Assembly (NCBI RefSeq): GCF_000150955.2
Contig: NC_011677.1
Span: 62,001 to 126,000, forward strand
Direction: 5' to 3'
Length of the DNA stretch: 64,000 bases
DNA from: Phaeodactylum tricornutum CCAP 1055/1
Lineage: Eukaryota > Bacillariophyta > Bacillariophyceae > Surirellales > Neidiaceae
Of the stretch, positions 51,655-63,109 are shown piece by piece. Numbering within the stretch: position 1 is the stretch's first letter; every line of letters starts with the position of its first letter. The translations under genes and the position numbers were made by a program. Below the pieces are notes generated by a model, which did not search any database, was not told where the DNA came from, and saw nothing but the letters and a program-made list of their open reading frames with translations.

Positions 51655-52925
51655 GGTAGAATCTGTCGATGTATCCTACGTTTGATATCGGCAGATTGCG
51701 CTTTCAATTCATCGGTGGAGAAATATTGTGAGAGCCAAGATGTGACAACTCTGTCGGATGGCAATCAGTGTGATGATGTATGTTTTAACAGTAACTTACA
51801 GTCAAAAGTCCGATCTTCAACCCACATACGTGGAGCTCTCGTATCATATTCAGCGAATGACTGTGTCAATGATGACAATTGAAGTGAACCGTTTCTTTGT
51901 ATTTAGGAGACATATTTAATTCGTGGCTCTCCCATAATCGGATGATTTTACGCATAAGCTTCCGTTCTCGTGCTTTCCTGCGGACACTGTATCCAAATCA
52001 TAAGAGGGGATTCACTCCAGATTTGATTTTTGAGTTCCTTACAAGTAAGTGTAATTGAAAATAAAACTGAGCAAGTGTCGTGTTGTATCCACATAAGCGT
52101 TCATTAGTAACTGTGACACAATCTTGAAGAGGGATTTTTGTTGTGGCTCACTGTCAATAATTGCACAAAACAGGAAAGTTTTGCATCGGCAAGTTTCCGA
52201 AGACCATCTTTCTGCGGTCACTATGACGACGATGTATACAATATCTACTCTGAAGCAGCGTACTCCAGGTTCTTCACATGGGTGATTCTATTGTCTGATA
52301 ATTTAGAGATAGTGTGACGACGAGAATGTTCCAGATCGCCTACGTTAAATCATTTGACACGTTTGTTCTCTAGAGTTAGACGGGAATGAAAATGCAGCAT
52401 TACATAGACTATTATTAAGGTGGTTCCAGTAGATGTCATCCCTCTATTAGCCCTTGCATGGTATGGAAACATGAGCGTTTTTTCGCAAGTGTTGTGGTCA
52501 GTGCCGGACGACGGTTTCATCGTTTTGTGGTCTTTGTTCGACGCTCGGGAATACACATCTTTTACAAATTGAATAGGTACGTTACTGTTAATGATCCTAC
52601 ACTACTTGTTTTGCGTGTCAGTACATATGTGTACACTGGCAGAGCAGCAAAGACCTGGTTTTTTCCTCGACTCAAAAAATGGTCTTCACAGTCAGTCGTC
52701 TGTTAGTTTATGTAGGGTCAGGGGCAACGCAAGCCAACTAAAAACTTCGTTTGAAATTAGAGACGGGATGGAGTCTTGCGTCGATGGGCAGGAAGTTTAG
52801 GCAGACTGACTGGTCAATTAGACCATGGAACAAGACAAAGGATGCTCTAGTTTTGTTTTTATGGTAGGACCAACTGGACCGCTCTTTACAGTTGGTTAAA
52901 GCAGCGAACGTAGAGTCACAGTCCA
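51655..52925. other. Intergenic region between divergent DUR3 copy 2 and formin 2
   Basis: 1.27 kb with no supportable gene. The 9-mer is at 52686, and a near match, GTCACAGTCC, ends just before the formin ATG (about 52914). Confidence 0.6.
52686..52694 (+). promoter_or_regulatory. TCACWGTCA motif
   Basis: TCACAGTCA lies about 240 bp upstream of the formin 2 ATG at 52926. Confidence 0.4.
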
Positions 52926-55900
52926 ATGACATCGTCATTGGGTGAATCAGCCTTGCGGGTGCCACAAACGTCGCCGACTCAGATTCCACCCAAAAAGACC
53001 TCATCGACATCCAATCCTCCGCTCCATCCCGTTCTCAAATCATGCAGGAAACGCTCTGTTCCAGCGCAGCTCGATCTCCACTACATTACAGACCATATTT
53101 TAGTGACATCGGCCCCTGTTGAAGCTTTGCAACCAACGTACAAAGATATTGGCCGAAATCCCCAGCCTCCCAATCGCACCTCGTCGGCTGAGCAAACCGA
53201 ATTACGAAACACTTCGGCTGCCCTCTCGCATGCTGAAACACCGCTTTCCGACAGCGAACCGAAGGATTCCGCTATAGACCCAGCGCAAACGTCTTCGCAG
53301 CGTAAACCGGTGGCCAACCATGCTGGCTCCCCCTCGACATCACTGCACGGACCTCAAGTTTCGTCCATTGCGGCAGGAAATTCTGCCGTCGATTTATCGT
53401 TATTTCTCGAAACGCAGTTTGCTTCGGCAAATTACCTACTTGTTTGTTTGTCAGACAATCTCCCTGATGATCACTTTTTAATTCTTCTTCGTCGACAGAT
53501 TGTGCGCTTACCATGGACAGCGCCGGGCAGTCCGGCCTCCGAAACGCCGACTGTCTCCACGTTGCTCCGCTTTTGTTATCTCTTACATGCATGGCTGCAT
53601 GATCCGGAACACGTCGTTGTGGTTTACTGTGAAAATGGCAAGACAAGGAGTGGACTCGCTGTTGCCGCCTATCTTGCGTTCGCCGGCAAGTCGGGAGTAG
53701 AAACGTGTGCCCAAGGTTTTGCCCATTTTGTATCGTGCCGTTGCCCAGAGGCACCAGATCCAAGAGCAGCGTTTTCCAGCTTGCCGGCGTCTCTGCGTTT
53801 ACTTTTTCGTAATTTTGATCAAGGAATAGAAGCAGGGCTCAAACGGAATCGCGAACCTTTGCTGCTGCGAGCGATATCCCTTCAAGGTGTTCCAGTAGAA
53901 GAAAAGCCTTGCTTGGATATCTGGGACGCACAAGGCCGGCATATCTATTCCAGTCATCCGGATTTATGGGACGACTTGCTTGAAACTTTTCCGGTATTGG
54001 CAGGGAACGATTGCAACAATTTATCTTCCCGAGCGTCGCAATGGGCGGACGAAGAAGGGTTCTTCAAAGTCAATGTAGTTCTTGAAGGCGACTTTTGCCT
54101 GTTGTGTCGGTTTGGTGGGGCGCACGCCAACAAAGGCTTGGGGGAGACCTCCACTCAACTCTTTCGTTATGTGAACACTACAGTAGCTATGTCAACGGGA
54201 CAATGCGAATTGCGTTTCATGCATGTGGATGTGATGCGGCGGTACGTGCCTTTTTTAAATTCTGACGATTTTCTTTTGACGCTCGTGCTGGAAGCAGACT
54301 GGAATTGCCGAAGAAAAGCGATGGTACCACTCTTGCTGAACAGTTGTAACGCTGAGGCTGCACTGGACTTTTTGAAAGGCGATAAAGCCCGGGAAAAGGG
54401 CTGGCAAGTCTTATCTGCCTATCACGCGGCTCAGCCGTCGCCTTTTGATTCTGCTTGCTTTGTGGAAACCCTCGAGACATCCTTGCAAAGCTGTCCATCG
54501 AATTTGATTGCATTAGCCTTACAGCTTTCAAACTTTGACTATAAGGCAGCGCTAAATATGTTGATGAAGAGGTCGCCATGTCCCTGGAGGCAAGGATTGA
54601 ATTGGGGAGATGACCCGACAGCTCACGCCGATGCACCAACAGCCCTTGTTCAAGATACAGTATACTCTTTGGATACGGCATCCCAAGGTAGTGCAACTGA
54701 TTCATCTCTAAGTGGTTTCACGCGATGTTCAGGTGAACCATCGCGTCGGGAGGACAGAGCCAACAATGGTCCCCCACTAGTCCCTAGCAAAACATCAAGG
54801 GTAGGCCCGATTTCTCCTATACCACTCGAGGCTTTAGAGAATCTGGAGGCTACCGATTTCACATCAGAAATGAGCTCCGGTGCAATCGTCCCGCAGCAGA
54901 TGCTTGATCTCAACGAAGAAGCGATATTCTCGAGTCGATTGAGTCGTTCTTCGAGTAGCGACAATAAACCGGATGCGCTATCCAACACTCAAATAGGGAA
55001 ATTGTCAAATCCCAAAAGTGAAGTCTCAATGGAGCTCGCGATCAAGGCTGATCCTCGCTTTGAGAAGTACTACAAGATGCATGCTGTTGGTTTACCGGAG
55101 GGAGCTATTCGCAACGCTTGTGTAAGAGACGGCGTCGACGCCTCATTTCTCGATCTTGACTGGGACAGGAGCTACGAGTCTCAGTCCAAAGCGTCTCCCG
55201 AATCCAGTGGCGACACAGATCCACCCATGAAGTCTGATCCTCGCTTTGAGAAGTACTACAAGATGCATGCTGTTGGTTTACCGGAGGGAGCTATTCGCAA
55301 CGCTTGTGTAAGAGACGGCGTCGACGCCTCATTTCTCGATCTTGACTGGGACAGGAGCTACGAGTCTCAGTCCAAAGCGTCTCCCAAATCCAGTGGCGAC
55401 ACAGATCCACCCATGAAGTCTGATCCTCGCTTTGAGAAGTACTACAAGATGCATACTGTAGGTTTACCGGAGGGAGCTATTCGCAACGCTTGTGTAAGAG
55501 ACGGCGTCGACGCCTCATTTCTCGATCTTGACTGGGACAGGAGCTACGAGTCTCAGTCCAAAGCGTCTCCCGAATCCAGTGGCGACACAGATCCACCCAT
55601 GAAGTCTGATCCTCGCTTTGAGAAGTACTACAAGATGCATGCTGTAGGTTTACCGGAGGGAGCTATTCGCAACGCTTGTGTAAGAGACGGCGTCGACGCC
55701 TCATTTCTCGATCTTGACTGGGACAGGAGCTACGAGTCTCAGTCCAAAGCGTCTCCCAAATCCAGTGGCGACACAGATCTACCCATGAAGTCTGATCCTC
55801 GCTTTGAGAAGTACTACAAGATGCATGCTGTTGGTTTACCGGAGGGAGCTATTCGCAACGCTTGTGTAAGAGACGGCGTCGACGCCTCATTTCTCGATCT

Positions 55901-58900
55901 TGACTGGGACAGGAGCTACGAGTCTCAGTCCAAAGCGTCTCCCAAATCCAGTGGCGACACAGATCCACCCATGAAGTCTGATCCTCGCTTTGAGAAGTAC
56001 TACAAGATGCATGCTGTAGGTTTACCGGAGGGAGCTATTCGCAACGCTTGTGTAAGAGACGGCGTCGACGCCTCATTTCTCGATCTTGACTGGGACAGGA
56101 GCTACGAGTCTCAGTCCAAAGCGTCTCCCAAATCCAGTGGCGACACAGATCTACCCATGAAGTCTGATCCTCGCTTTGAGAAGTACTACAAGATGCATGC
56201 TGTTGGTTTACCGGAGGGAGCTATTCGCAACGCTTGTGTAAGAGACGGCGTCGACGCCTCATTTCTCGATCTTGACTGGGACAGGAGCTACGAGTCTCAG
56301 TCCAAAGCGTCTCCCAAATCCAGTGGCGACACAGATCCACCCATGAAGTCTGATCCTCGCTTTGAGAAGTACTACAAGATGCATGCTGTTGGTTTACCGG
56401 AGGGAGCTATTCGCAACGCTTGTGTAAGAGACGGCGTCGACGCCTCATTTCTCGATCTTGACTGGGGCAGGAGTTATATCTCCCAAACTACGAAACCTAT
56501 TAATGATGACATGAATTCAGGGACTCCGGTGAAGGATGATCTGGAGTATGCAAAGTACTTCAAAATGCTGCATATGGGCCTTCCTCCTGGTGCAGTAGAG
56601 AATGCACTTACGCGAGATGGGAAAGACCCGAAAATCTTAAAATTTGTTCAGAATAAGTCCGTCGATTTCCAGTTGACGTCAGGAGGACGCCATACGAATT
56701 CTGCCACAAAGGAAGCTTCGCGTGTACGACGTAAGAAAATCTATTGGAATACACTTGATCACAGCCGTATAAAAGAGGATTCGCTGTGGACACTTGTCAG
56801 GAATCGAGTTCACATGAGCCACCTAAATTATGACGTCAAAGAGTTTAAGGAATTGTTCACAGAGTCTGCGGATCCTGCTCAGCAACGGCGAAAGAAGCAG
56901 CAGCGTGATACAACGAAGGCCAAAAAGTCGGTCCAAGTAATTGACGGAAAACGTTCAATGAATGGGGGCATCATCCTGTTGCGTTTAAAACTTGACTACA
57001 AAAAGATTGCAAGATTGGTCAACTCCATGTAAGTATCCAGACTACCAAAATGGTTTGCTGATCGTGTCTCTCTCACTTTTCACGGCCACTTTAGGGAGCA
57101 TGGAAAATTGGACGCAACTCAGATTATGGCTTTGAAAGAATTTTTGCCAAGCATCGAAGAACGGAGAGGACTGTCAACATACATGAAAACGCATGGTCAA
57201 TCTGACGAAACGAAAATGAAGGCATATCATGAGCTCAGTGAATGTGAAAAGTATATGTTTACCATGATGGAGGTGTCAGATGCTCCCCAAAAATTCGATT
57301 GTATGCTTTTTCGCGTTCAGTTTAAAATTCGTTTTGCGGAAGTCATGGAGTCTGTTCGCGTCGTTCAACGGGCATGTGAGGAAGTTCGTTCGTCGGAAAG
57401 ACTTCGAGAGATACTCGCCATAATTTTGACTCTTGTGAATGAAATCAATACAGGAGGTGACGGAAAAGGTGCAACTGGGTTCAGCCTGGATACGCTTTTG
57501 AAGCTTGACGAGGTAAGCCACGGTAGGCGATACATGTCTGAGGTGCAATGGTGCTCTCATACTGCCTCTTATTGGTTCGATAGGCGAAAGCCTTTGATAA
57601 AAAGACAAGTGTTCTGCAGTACCTCGCGAAGCTACTGAAGCAAAACGACGAATCCCTCCTAGCCTTCAAAAATGACTTAATCCACGTCCCGAGGGCAGAG
57701 GGAGTGATTGTGGATAGTATCGCCGCCGAAATCACTTCCCTTGACGAGGAGCTTGGTCGAGTCCATGAAACTGCTAAGCAGGATGCAGATAAGCAGTCGG
57801 CGTCGGGCTCTTTAAAGAAGCTCTCTGTAAATGATTTGAAAGAACAACGCACGAGCGTTCGAAACATCGAGACGGTACCACAATACAATCAGATTGATCA
57901 CCTGACTGGGAGGACGCCTATGGAAAGGTTCACTGTAAATGCTGCCTACTCTGTGAAGGACGCTATAACACTATTCGAAAAGGTTAAAGCAAAGTACGCG
58001 AGCCTTCTGAGTTTCTTTGGAGAAGACGACAATATGGCGAGTAATGAGTTCTTTGGAACAATGAATCGATTTATTGTAGCATTCGATATTGCGGCAGAAC
58101 AAGTTCGGAGAGATGAAATAGTAAAGGTAAGTGTCCCGAGCGGAAGCTCTTTGTTTTGTTTTGTCGAGACCAATATGTCAATCACGTGTACCCCGTGCTG
58201 TTTGAAAGGGGAAAAACAGGCAGCGATGGGGGACCAATTCGAGGAAATTGCGGAAGGCTTATTCTGTCGAGAATGTAGAACATAAGGGGGGAGAACAAGC
58301 CATTGGAGCTGTTACGACTGAGATCGAAATTCAATCCAACGAAGGTGGGCAAACCGAGCACTCGGTTGAAAAAACAAGGGGTTCCTGTTCTGTTCAGCTT
58401 CGCCATCAATTGGAACCGCAACTCAGGGCCCGATCTGTGAATAAGGATCGAAGTAAAGGAGCATCGGCGATTGCTGACAGTGAGGCTGCTTCTCGCGTGC
58501 TACCTAGCTCAAATGAAATCGTATTTGGTGATTCTACTATGCCAGCGACATCTGTCCCTACAGACGGAATTACAGCTTCGGAATCCGCACAGACGTATAC
58601 CAAGAAAGAAACGACAAGGTCGCTAATCGATGCGGCTACACCGGTCCGTGCAGGGGGAATAGCAGAAATAGCGGCCGCTGCTGCCGCAAAGAGGTCTACT
58701 GAGAAAGAAACGTCACGATCTCCTGTCGATTTGGTGACAAGGGCTACTTCAGTCCCTGCAGGCGGCATAGCAGCATTAGCGGCTGCGGCAGCCGCGAAGA
58801 GGTCTGACGAGAAAGAAATGACACGGTCGCCTGTCGTTTCGGCAATATCAGCTGCACCGGTCCCTTTAGGTAGAATAGTAGTAGCGACTGCGACAGCGGC

Positions 58901-59192
58901 ACAGAGGCCTGCCGAAAAAGAAATGAGCCGGGTACCTAGCCATTCGCTGCCATTGACGCCTGCGGGCGCAATAGAAAGTACGGGTACTCCCAAGAAGTCG
59001 CTAGTGCAGCGCTTACATATTTCGGGCGGTCCTCCTCGGCTAAAAGGAGATTCTGCGGCTGTATGCAGGTCCAAACTTCGGAATGCAAACGAGGGAGCTG
59101 CACAGAGTAACAAATGGATGGCTACTGTCTTGCAACGTATTTCTAGATCCAAGAGCACGGACTCGGAAGGCAATGCATGGGCAAAATGCTAA
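52926..59192 (+). CDS. PTEN-domain formin with CCDC53-like repeat array and FH2, four exons
   Basis: Exons are 52926-57028, 57095-57512, 57584-58126 and 58209-59192. A Ser/Pro-rich N-terminus leads to a PTEN-like phosphatase domain (about residues 155-300) with CX5R loop YCENGKTRSG. A C2-like domain follows (LLLRAISLQGVPVEEKPCLD, FKVNVVLEGDFCLL). Eight 62-residue CCDC53-like repeats (cores KYYKMH, GLPEGAIRNACVRDGVD) and one diverged ninth (KYFKMLHMGLPPGAVENAL) come next. FH2 has KIYWNTLDHSRIKEDSLWTL, NGGIILLRLKLDY, FLPSIEERRGL and LVNEINTGGDGKGATGFSLD..AKAFDKKTSVLQYL. Introns of 66, 71 and 82 nt keep frame. The last exon holds three Ala-rich repeats (GGIAALAAAAAAKR type). PTEN plus FH2 recalls plant class II formins. 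Actin nucleation tied to phosphoinositide binding is inferred. Confidence 0.92.
55050..56480 (+). repeat. Eight tandem 186-bp coding repeats in formin 2
   Basis: Units start at 55050, 55236, 55422, 55608, 55794, 55980, 56166 and 56352. They are nearly identical at DNA level. Differences are a handful of positions, such as GAATCC/AAATCC, CCACCC/TACCC-type and GTTGG/GTAGG. Each encodes DPRFEKYYKM to PPMKS (62 residues). The alternation of variants suggests recent expansion by unequal exchange. Confidence 0.95.
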
Positions 59193-59264
59193 CAATGAAC
59201 AGGCTTAATAAGTGAGACTGTACCAGTGAAAGAGGGATCGTTGGTAGTTTTATCAAACTAAAAT

Positions 59265-59301
59265 GGGCGGGTTAGAATCCTCGAACCCGATGCTCTCGCC
59301 C
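59265..59301. other. Nested inverted repeat between convergent genes
   Basis: GGGCG (59265-59269) pairs with CGCCC (59297-59301), and GGGTT (59269-59273) pairs with AACCC (59284-59288). It lies between the formin 2 stop and the stop of the next gene on the other strand. It may be a 3'-end RNA structure. Not a tRNA: the loop and spacing do not fit. Confidence 0.3.
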
Positions 59302-59376
59302 AGGCTACGGTTGAGGTTATCGTGTTGTTCACAAAAGTCGCATAGTGTAACAGTAAGACAAACACGAGATTACTCT

Positions 59377-62124
59377 TCAAAACGCAAATGACGAGGACAC
59401 AGTCCTGGCACGATGCTTTCCGGGATTGACCAAGTGCATACCGGCAAGAAAGTCCGCCACCTCCAACTTAGCCTTTTTGGGAACACGTCCCAATGGTGGC
59501 TGACTGCTTTCTTTGCCACCGTAGATTTCAAAGCTTCGCTTGGCTTCGTAGTTTGCGTCTTCGGCCCCCCGAGCTAGCTTTGGTTTCAGAGACAACTCAG
59601 CCATACTCGTCGCTCCACTTAACGTGGCATTGCTCAAAGTGCGTTGTGCTGACGAAAGATCAGATTGTCGTTCCAAAGCTTCTTCCATACGTTTGCAAGT
59701 CATGGCTGCGTTGCCTGCAGCTCGAGCAACTTGTCGAGATACATCACAACCAAGGCGAATGGTCAACGGCGGTTGAGGCGCTCCTGGAGTGCTTTGCTGA
59801 TGCCACAGTCGAATGCCGTCCAGATTCTGTCGTTGCCTTGCACAGTGCAGGGCCTTTTCCAAGACAGATTTGAGATAGATCTCGCACCCTTCAGAAAGAA
59901 CCGCGAGTGTCGAATCCTTCTCAGCCGTATCTTCGTTGAACCATGCAGTCGCTTTCTGACGGGAAATAAGCGTCACTTTGGAGCCGTCGCCATTGTAAGA
60001 TATTGACGTCAAAGGGTTGTCACCAACAACCGGAAGTGTGCTGTTTGTGTCAATATTTTGTTCACGCAAACGAAGGCGTGCCCAAGCAACGCGGCTCGAA
60101 ATAATGTTGGTCCGCCCCCACTCGGGTCGTAACAACATCGATTCGGGCGGCACTATGGCGCCGATGGGGGAGGGATCACTATACAGCAAATTGCGTTGTT
60201 CTTCAGATAATTGCGAGCTTGTCTTGGAACCAAGCATTAGAGCTGTGGTCGACCAGTCACCAAGATGAATAGCGTGGTCAACCATTTCCATAAATTCCTT
60301 GTATTCTCGAACCGGTGGAGGCACCACAGGGTCTTTCTTCGCTTCAGAGGCAGTTGGGGCGGCGGATGCAGCTCCGCTTCCGCTGGCATTGGAAGTACGA
60401 CGCGGCGTGGGCGACGTAGAGCTTTTTCGAGATTTACTCGCGTTGGGTGATTTCTTGGTAGACTGACCGGACTTTCCTTTGGTCGACGCGGCTGTCGGCG
60501 GTGTCGAAGACGGTGTGGCCGAAGAAGCGGAAGGAGCGGCTGCAGGGGATGGCTGCGCTGCTTGCTGTCGCGGTGCCGATTGCTTAGAGACTTCTTGACG
60601 CACGGACGCAGCTGTTTGGCCGGTGGATGTAGCTGATCGGGATGCCACAGCCTGTTTTTGGTGGGCGAGCTGCAGTTGTCGTAGCCTCTGCAATTCGGCC
60701 TTTTTACGTTCTGCTGCTTCCACTGACGTAGTAGCGCTACTCCCGTTAGTGCTTGGACCGGGAAGACTGACACCACTCGTCTTGTCGTCAGCAAGTACAA
60801 CAGCGGCCGAGCTGGAACCTGCCTGGGCTGTCTTGGCTTTTTGCACCATGAAATGGTGTAAGTAGTTCTCAGCGCGCTTCCAGTAGGCTTCGTCCACCAC
60901 TTGCTTGAGGCGAGCGCGCATTAGCTTGGTAACAGATTCGTATCCCGGTTCTTGGCGCTTATTGCGTTCGGCACAGTCTTTAATGATGGCCTTGACCTTC
61001 GCGTGTACCGGAGGATCTTTTTGCTCCAAATATTTGAGTAAGACTCGCGTGAAGACGAGAAACTTTTCCTTTTGTTTCTTTATTTCGCGTTCCATGGCTG
61101 CCCGGTCCTGTGGATTGGTTGGCATGGAACTCGTACGAGACGACGACCCGCCAGAGGGTGATGTCAATCCACTGGGATGATTCGTATTCGGCATCGTATT
61201 GGACGAATGAGACGTCCGAACACCACTGTTGGAGCTGTTGGAGGTGATGGCGGTCTGCATACTCGAGGTGGCCCTATGATGTCCCTGACTACTCGACAAT
61301 GCCTGTTGTCGTTGCTGTTGTTGCGAGGGCGCCAGGGGGTGTTGGGAATAGGCCGAGCGCCCGGACTGACTATTGGTCGGTCCTCCACCACCAGAAGGCA
61401 TGGTTGGACGAGTTTGTTGTTGTTGTTGTTGCGATTGTGGTTGCTGTAGCTGCTGGTGTTGATGTTGCTGACGTTGGTGCGCTTTTTCTTGTTGGCGTTG
61501 TAGAATGTGCGATACTGGTGTCGGTTCAAAGGGATCATGAGCACGAGCAGAGTTGGAAGTAGAACTTGTCAACGAGTGGCGAGATTGTGGATGATGAGAA
61601 ATCTGGGAAGAAGATGGGGGCGCCCGCGACTGCATCATAACGTTGGGGTGCGTCGCATGCCGAACTCCTCCTCCCCCTCCCCCGGCGCCAACGTGTTGGA
61701 CTGTGGGAGGCTGTGTGGACGGCTGAGAATGCTGCCGCATGAGGGGGGCAGATGATGCTTGTTGTTGTGGTTGCTGTTGTTGTTGTTGTTGCTGCTGCTG
61801 GCTGCTGTGAGCGGCAGGACCGGAAGCGTAGGGTTGCGGCTGCTGGGGATAGGACTGCGGTTGCGGTGCCGAGACTGGAGGACGACTAGTATTGGAATTT
61901 CCCGGCGAAGAATAGAGAGACTTTAAGCGTTGCGACATTTCCGACTGGCTCATCCCAGCCGTCGGGGGCGCGTTCGAGTATTGGTTGTTGGCGGAGATCG
62001 ACGATTGCGCTGTGGGAGTACTCTGACTCGTCCTTGGCGCGGCGGCAGCGGCTTCGCTGTCCGATTCTCCCGACGACGAATCGTCCCCACCCAAAAGCAA
62101 GCTCTCCATATTGTTGCCCGACAT
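59377..62124 (-). CDS. Glutamine-rich nuclear protein, TFIID/SAGA-subunit-like
   Basis: The Met at 62124 (MSGNNMESLLLGGDD) is preferred over 62202, since the 26 extra residues are a hydrophobic, non-conserved run. The first 350 residues are Gln/Ser/Pro-rich with long Q tracts (Q11 near 61775-61800 and others), typical of transcription cofactors. A helical domain follows (KEKFLVFTRVLLKYLEQKDP to YWKRAENYLHHFMVQKAK). The C-terminal part has EYKEFMEMVDHAIHLGDWST and VLSEGCEIYLKSVLEKALHCARQ, reminiscent of the histone-fold region of TAF4 or of SAGA subunit ADA1/TADA1. The family is not certain. About 915 residues, intronless. Confidence 0.68.
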   Translation of the reverse strand: MSGNNMESLLLGGDDSSSGESDSEAAAAAPRTSQSTPTAQSSISANNQYSNAPPTAGMSQSEMSQRLKSLYSSPGNSNTSRPPVSAPQPQSYPQQPQPYASGPAAHSSQQQQQQQQQQPQQQASSAPLMRQHSQPSTQPPTVQHVGAGGGGGGVRHATHPNVMMQSRAPPSSSQISHHPQSRHSLTSSTSNSARAHDPFEPTPVSHILQRQQEKAHQRQQHQHQQLQQPQSQQQQQQTRPTMPSGGGGPTNSQSGRSAYSQHPLAPSQQQQRQQALSSSQGHHRATSSMQTAITSNSSNSGVRTSHSSNTMPNTNHPSGLTSPSGGSSSRTSSMPTNPQDRAAMEREIKKQKEKFLVFTRVLLKYLEQKDPPVHAKVKAIIKDCAERNKRQEPGYESVTKLMRARLKQVVDEAYWKRAENYLHHFMVQKAKTAQAGSSSAAVVLADDKTSGVSLPGPSTNGSSATTSVEAAERKKAELQRLRQLQLAHQKQAVASRSATSTGQTAASVRQEVSKQSAPRQQAAQPSPAAAPSASSATPSSTPPTAASTKGKSGQSTKKSPNASKSRKSSTSPTPRRTSNASGSGAASAAPTASEAKKDPVVPPPVREYKEFMEMVDHAIHLGDWSTTALMLGSKTSSQLSEEQRNLLYSDPSPIGAIVPPESMLLRPEWGRTNIISSRVAWARLRLREQNIDTNSTLPVVGDNPLTSISYNGDGSKVTLISRQKATAWFNEDTAEKDSTLAVLSEGCEIYLKSVLEKALHCARQRQNLDGIRLWHQQSTPGAPQPPLTIRLGCDVSRQVARAAGNAAMTCKRMEEALERQSDLSSAQRTLSNATLSGATSMAELSLKPKLARGAEDANYEAKRSFEIYGGKESSQPPLGRVPKKAKLEVADFLAGMHLVNPGKHRARTVSSSFAF

Positions 62125-62256
62125 TGTTGTGTGTATGGCGAGGAACAATATCAGTGTTGAATGCTTTCCCGTGTACACCAAGGAAACGAGGAAACGGTTC
62201 ACTCACTGTAAATGAGGGATAATGTAAGTGCAACAGTATCGCATACCCCGTCATAC

Positions 62257-62265
62257 TCACAGTCA
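62257..62265 (+). promoter_or_regulatory. TCACWGTCA motif
   Basis: TCACAGTCA lies about 133 bp upstream of the ATG at 62124 (minus-strand gene). Confidence 0.4.
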
Positions 62266-62828
62266 ACGACGACAAACACAAACGCTTGATTTCTCACGGA
62301 CTTTCTTGGTGGACCTCGCTGCGGTATCTGGAAACGAATTTCCTACTACGACTTTATGGCGTCTGTACTTACAACTACAATTCGCTCGGGAATCTGCTAG
62401 TTTCTCAATTTTCAAAACCAGATTCCCCCCTTTCACGATTCCTTCTTTTCCGGTAACTGAAACTGTACGCAACTCGTGACGTCTGCCAAGCGCGAACTAT
62501 TTCAGTGTCCATCGTGATCGGGCACCCGGTTTTCCAGGAACGCGCCGATTTGACCGTTGATTCCGTCTCTATATCTACGGGACTGTTCAAAACGGATCCC
62601 AAAAGGGTACCGTCGGCATCACCGACCACGATCATCGGGAGCGCATTCCAGGAAAACCCTTGGACGTTCGTTACCGTCGAAGTCAACGGACGGTGAATGT
62701 GCGCAAACACGTCGGGATCCGATGTACCTACGAGCCGGAACGCTTGCTCGTGCTACGTGATGATCATGTGAATCACTCTTCTCACAAGAGACAGTCAACT
62801 TCCGACATTGTTAAGGACTCGTCAATCC

Positions 62829-62896
62829 TCACAGTCAGGACAAAACCACAAAAGCTATTTGTCGCGAGTACCAAAAACCAGTGTTTCTCACAGTCA
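62829..62896 (+). promoter_or_regulatory. Paired TCACWGTCA motifs
   Basis: Two copies of CTCACAGTCAGGA (9-mers at 62829-62837 and 62888-62896) lie 281 and 222 bp upstream of the ATG at 63110. Both are followed by GGA. This is the clearest motif pair in the window. Confidence 0.45.
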
Positions 62897-63109
62897 GGAA
62901 CCGGCATATCCGACAACAATTCCGGTCGATAGATGGACACGGCATTGTCGGACGGAACCTCACCCTGTTTTCTTTACAAAGTAACTTTGCCAACTATTCT
63001 TATCGAAGGAGTTGGGTCGACGCAGTCTTTCGGTCTCGCCTGTAGTTAACATATTGCAAGTAACAGTAAAGCATACCGAGTATCCACTATTGGGGTGGAC
63101 AGTCCTGCC

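Larger units (their letters stand above)
62125..63109. promoter_or_regulatory. Divergent promoter region with three copies of the 9-mer
   Basis: 985 bases between two divergent starts. TCACAGTCA occurs at 62257, 62829 and 62888, plus GACAGTCAAC at 62790. I see no gene; short ORFs lack coding character. Confidence 0.5.

Noticed and set aside
55050-56480. Regular repeats that might suggest a CRISPR-like array
   Set aside because: The units are 186 bp, contiguous, in frame and protein-coding, in a eukaryotic genome, with no spacers.
59260-59305. tRNA-like GGTTCGAGGATTC on the minus strand
   Set aside because: The pairing arms leave a loop of 10 rather than 7, and no A box or acceptor stem lies at the right distance.
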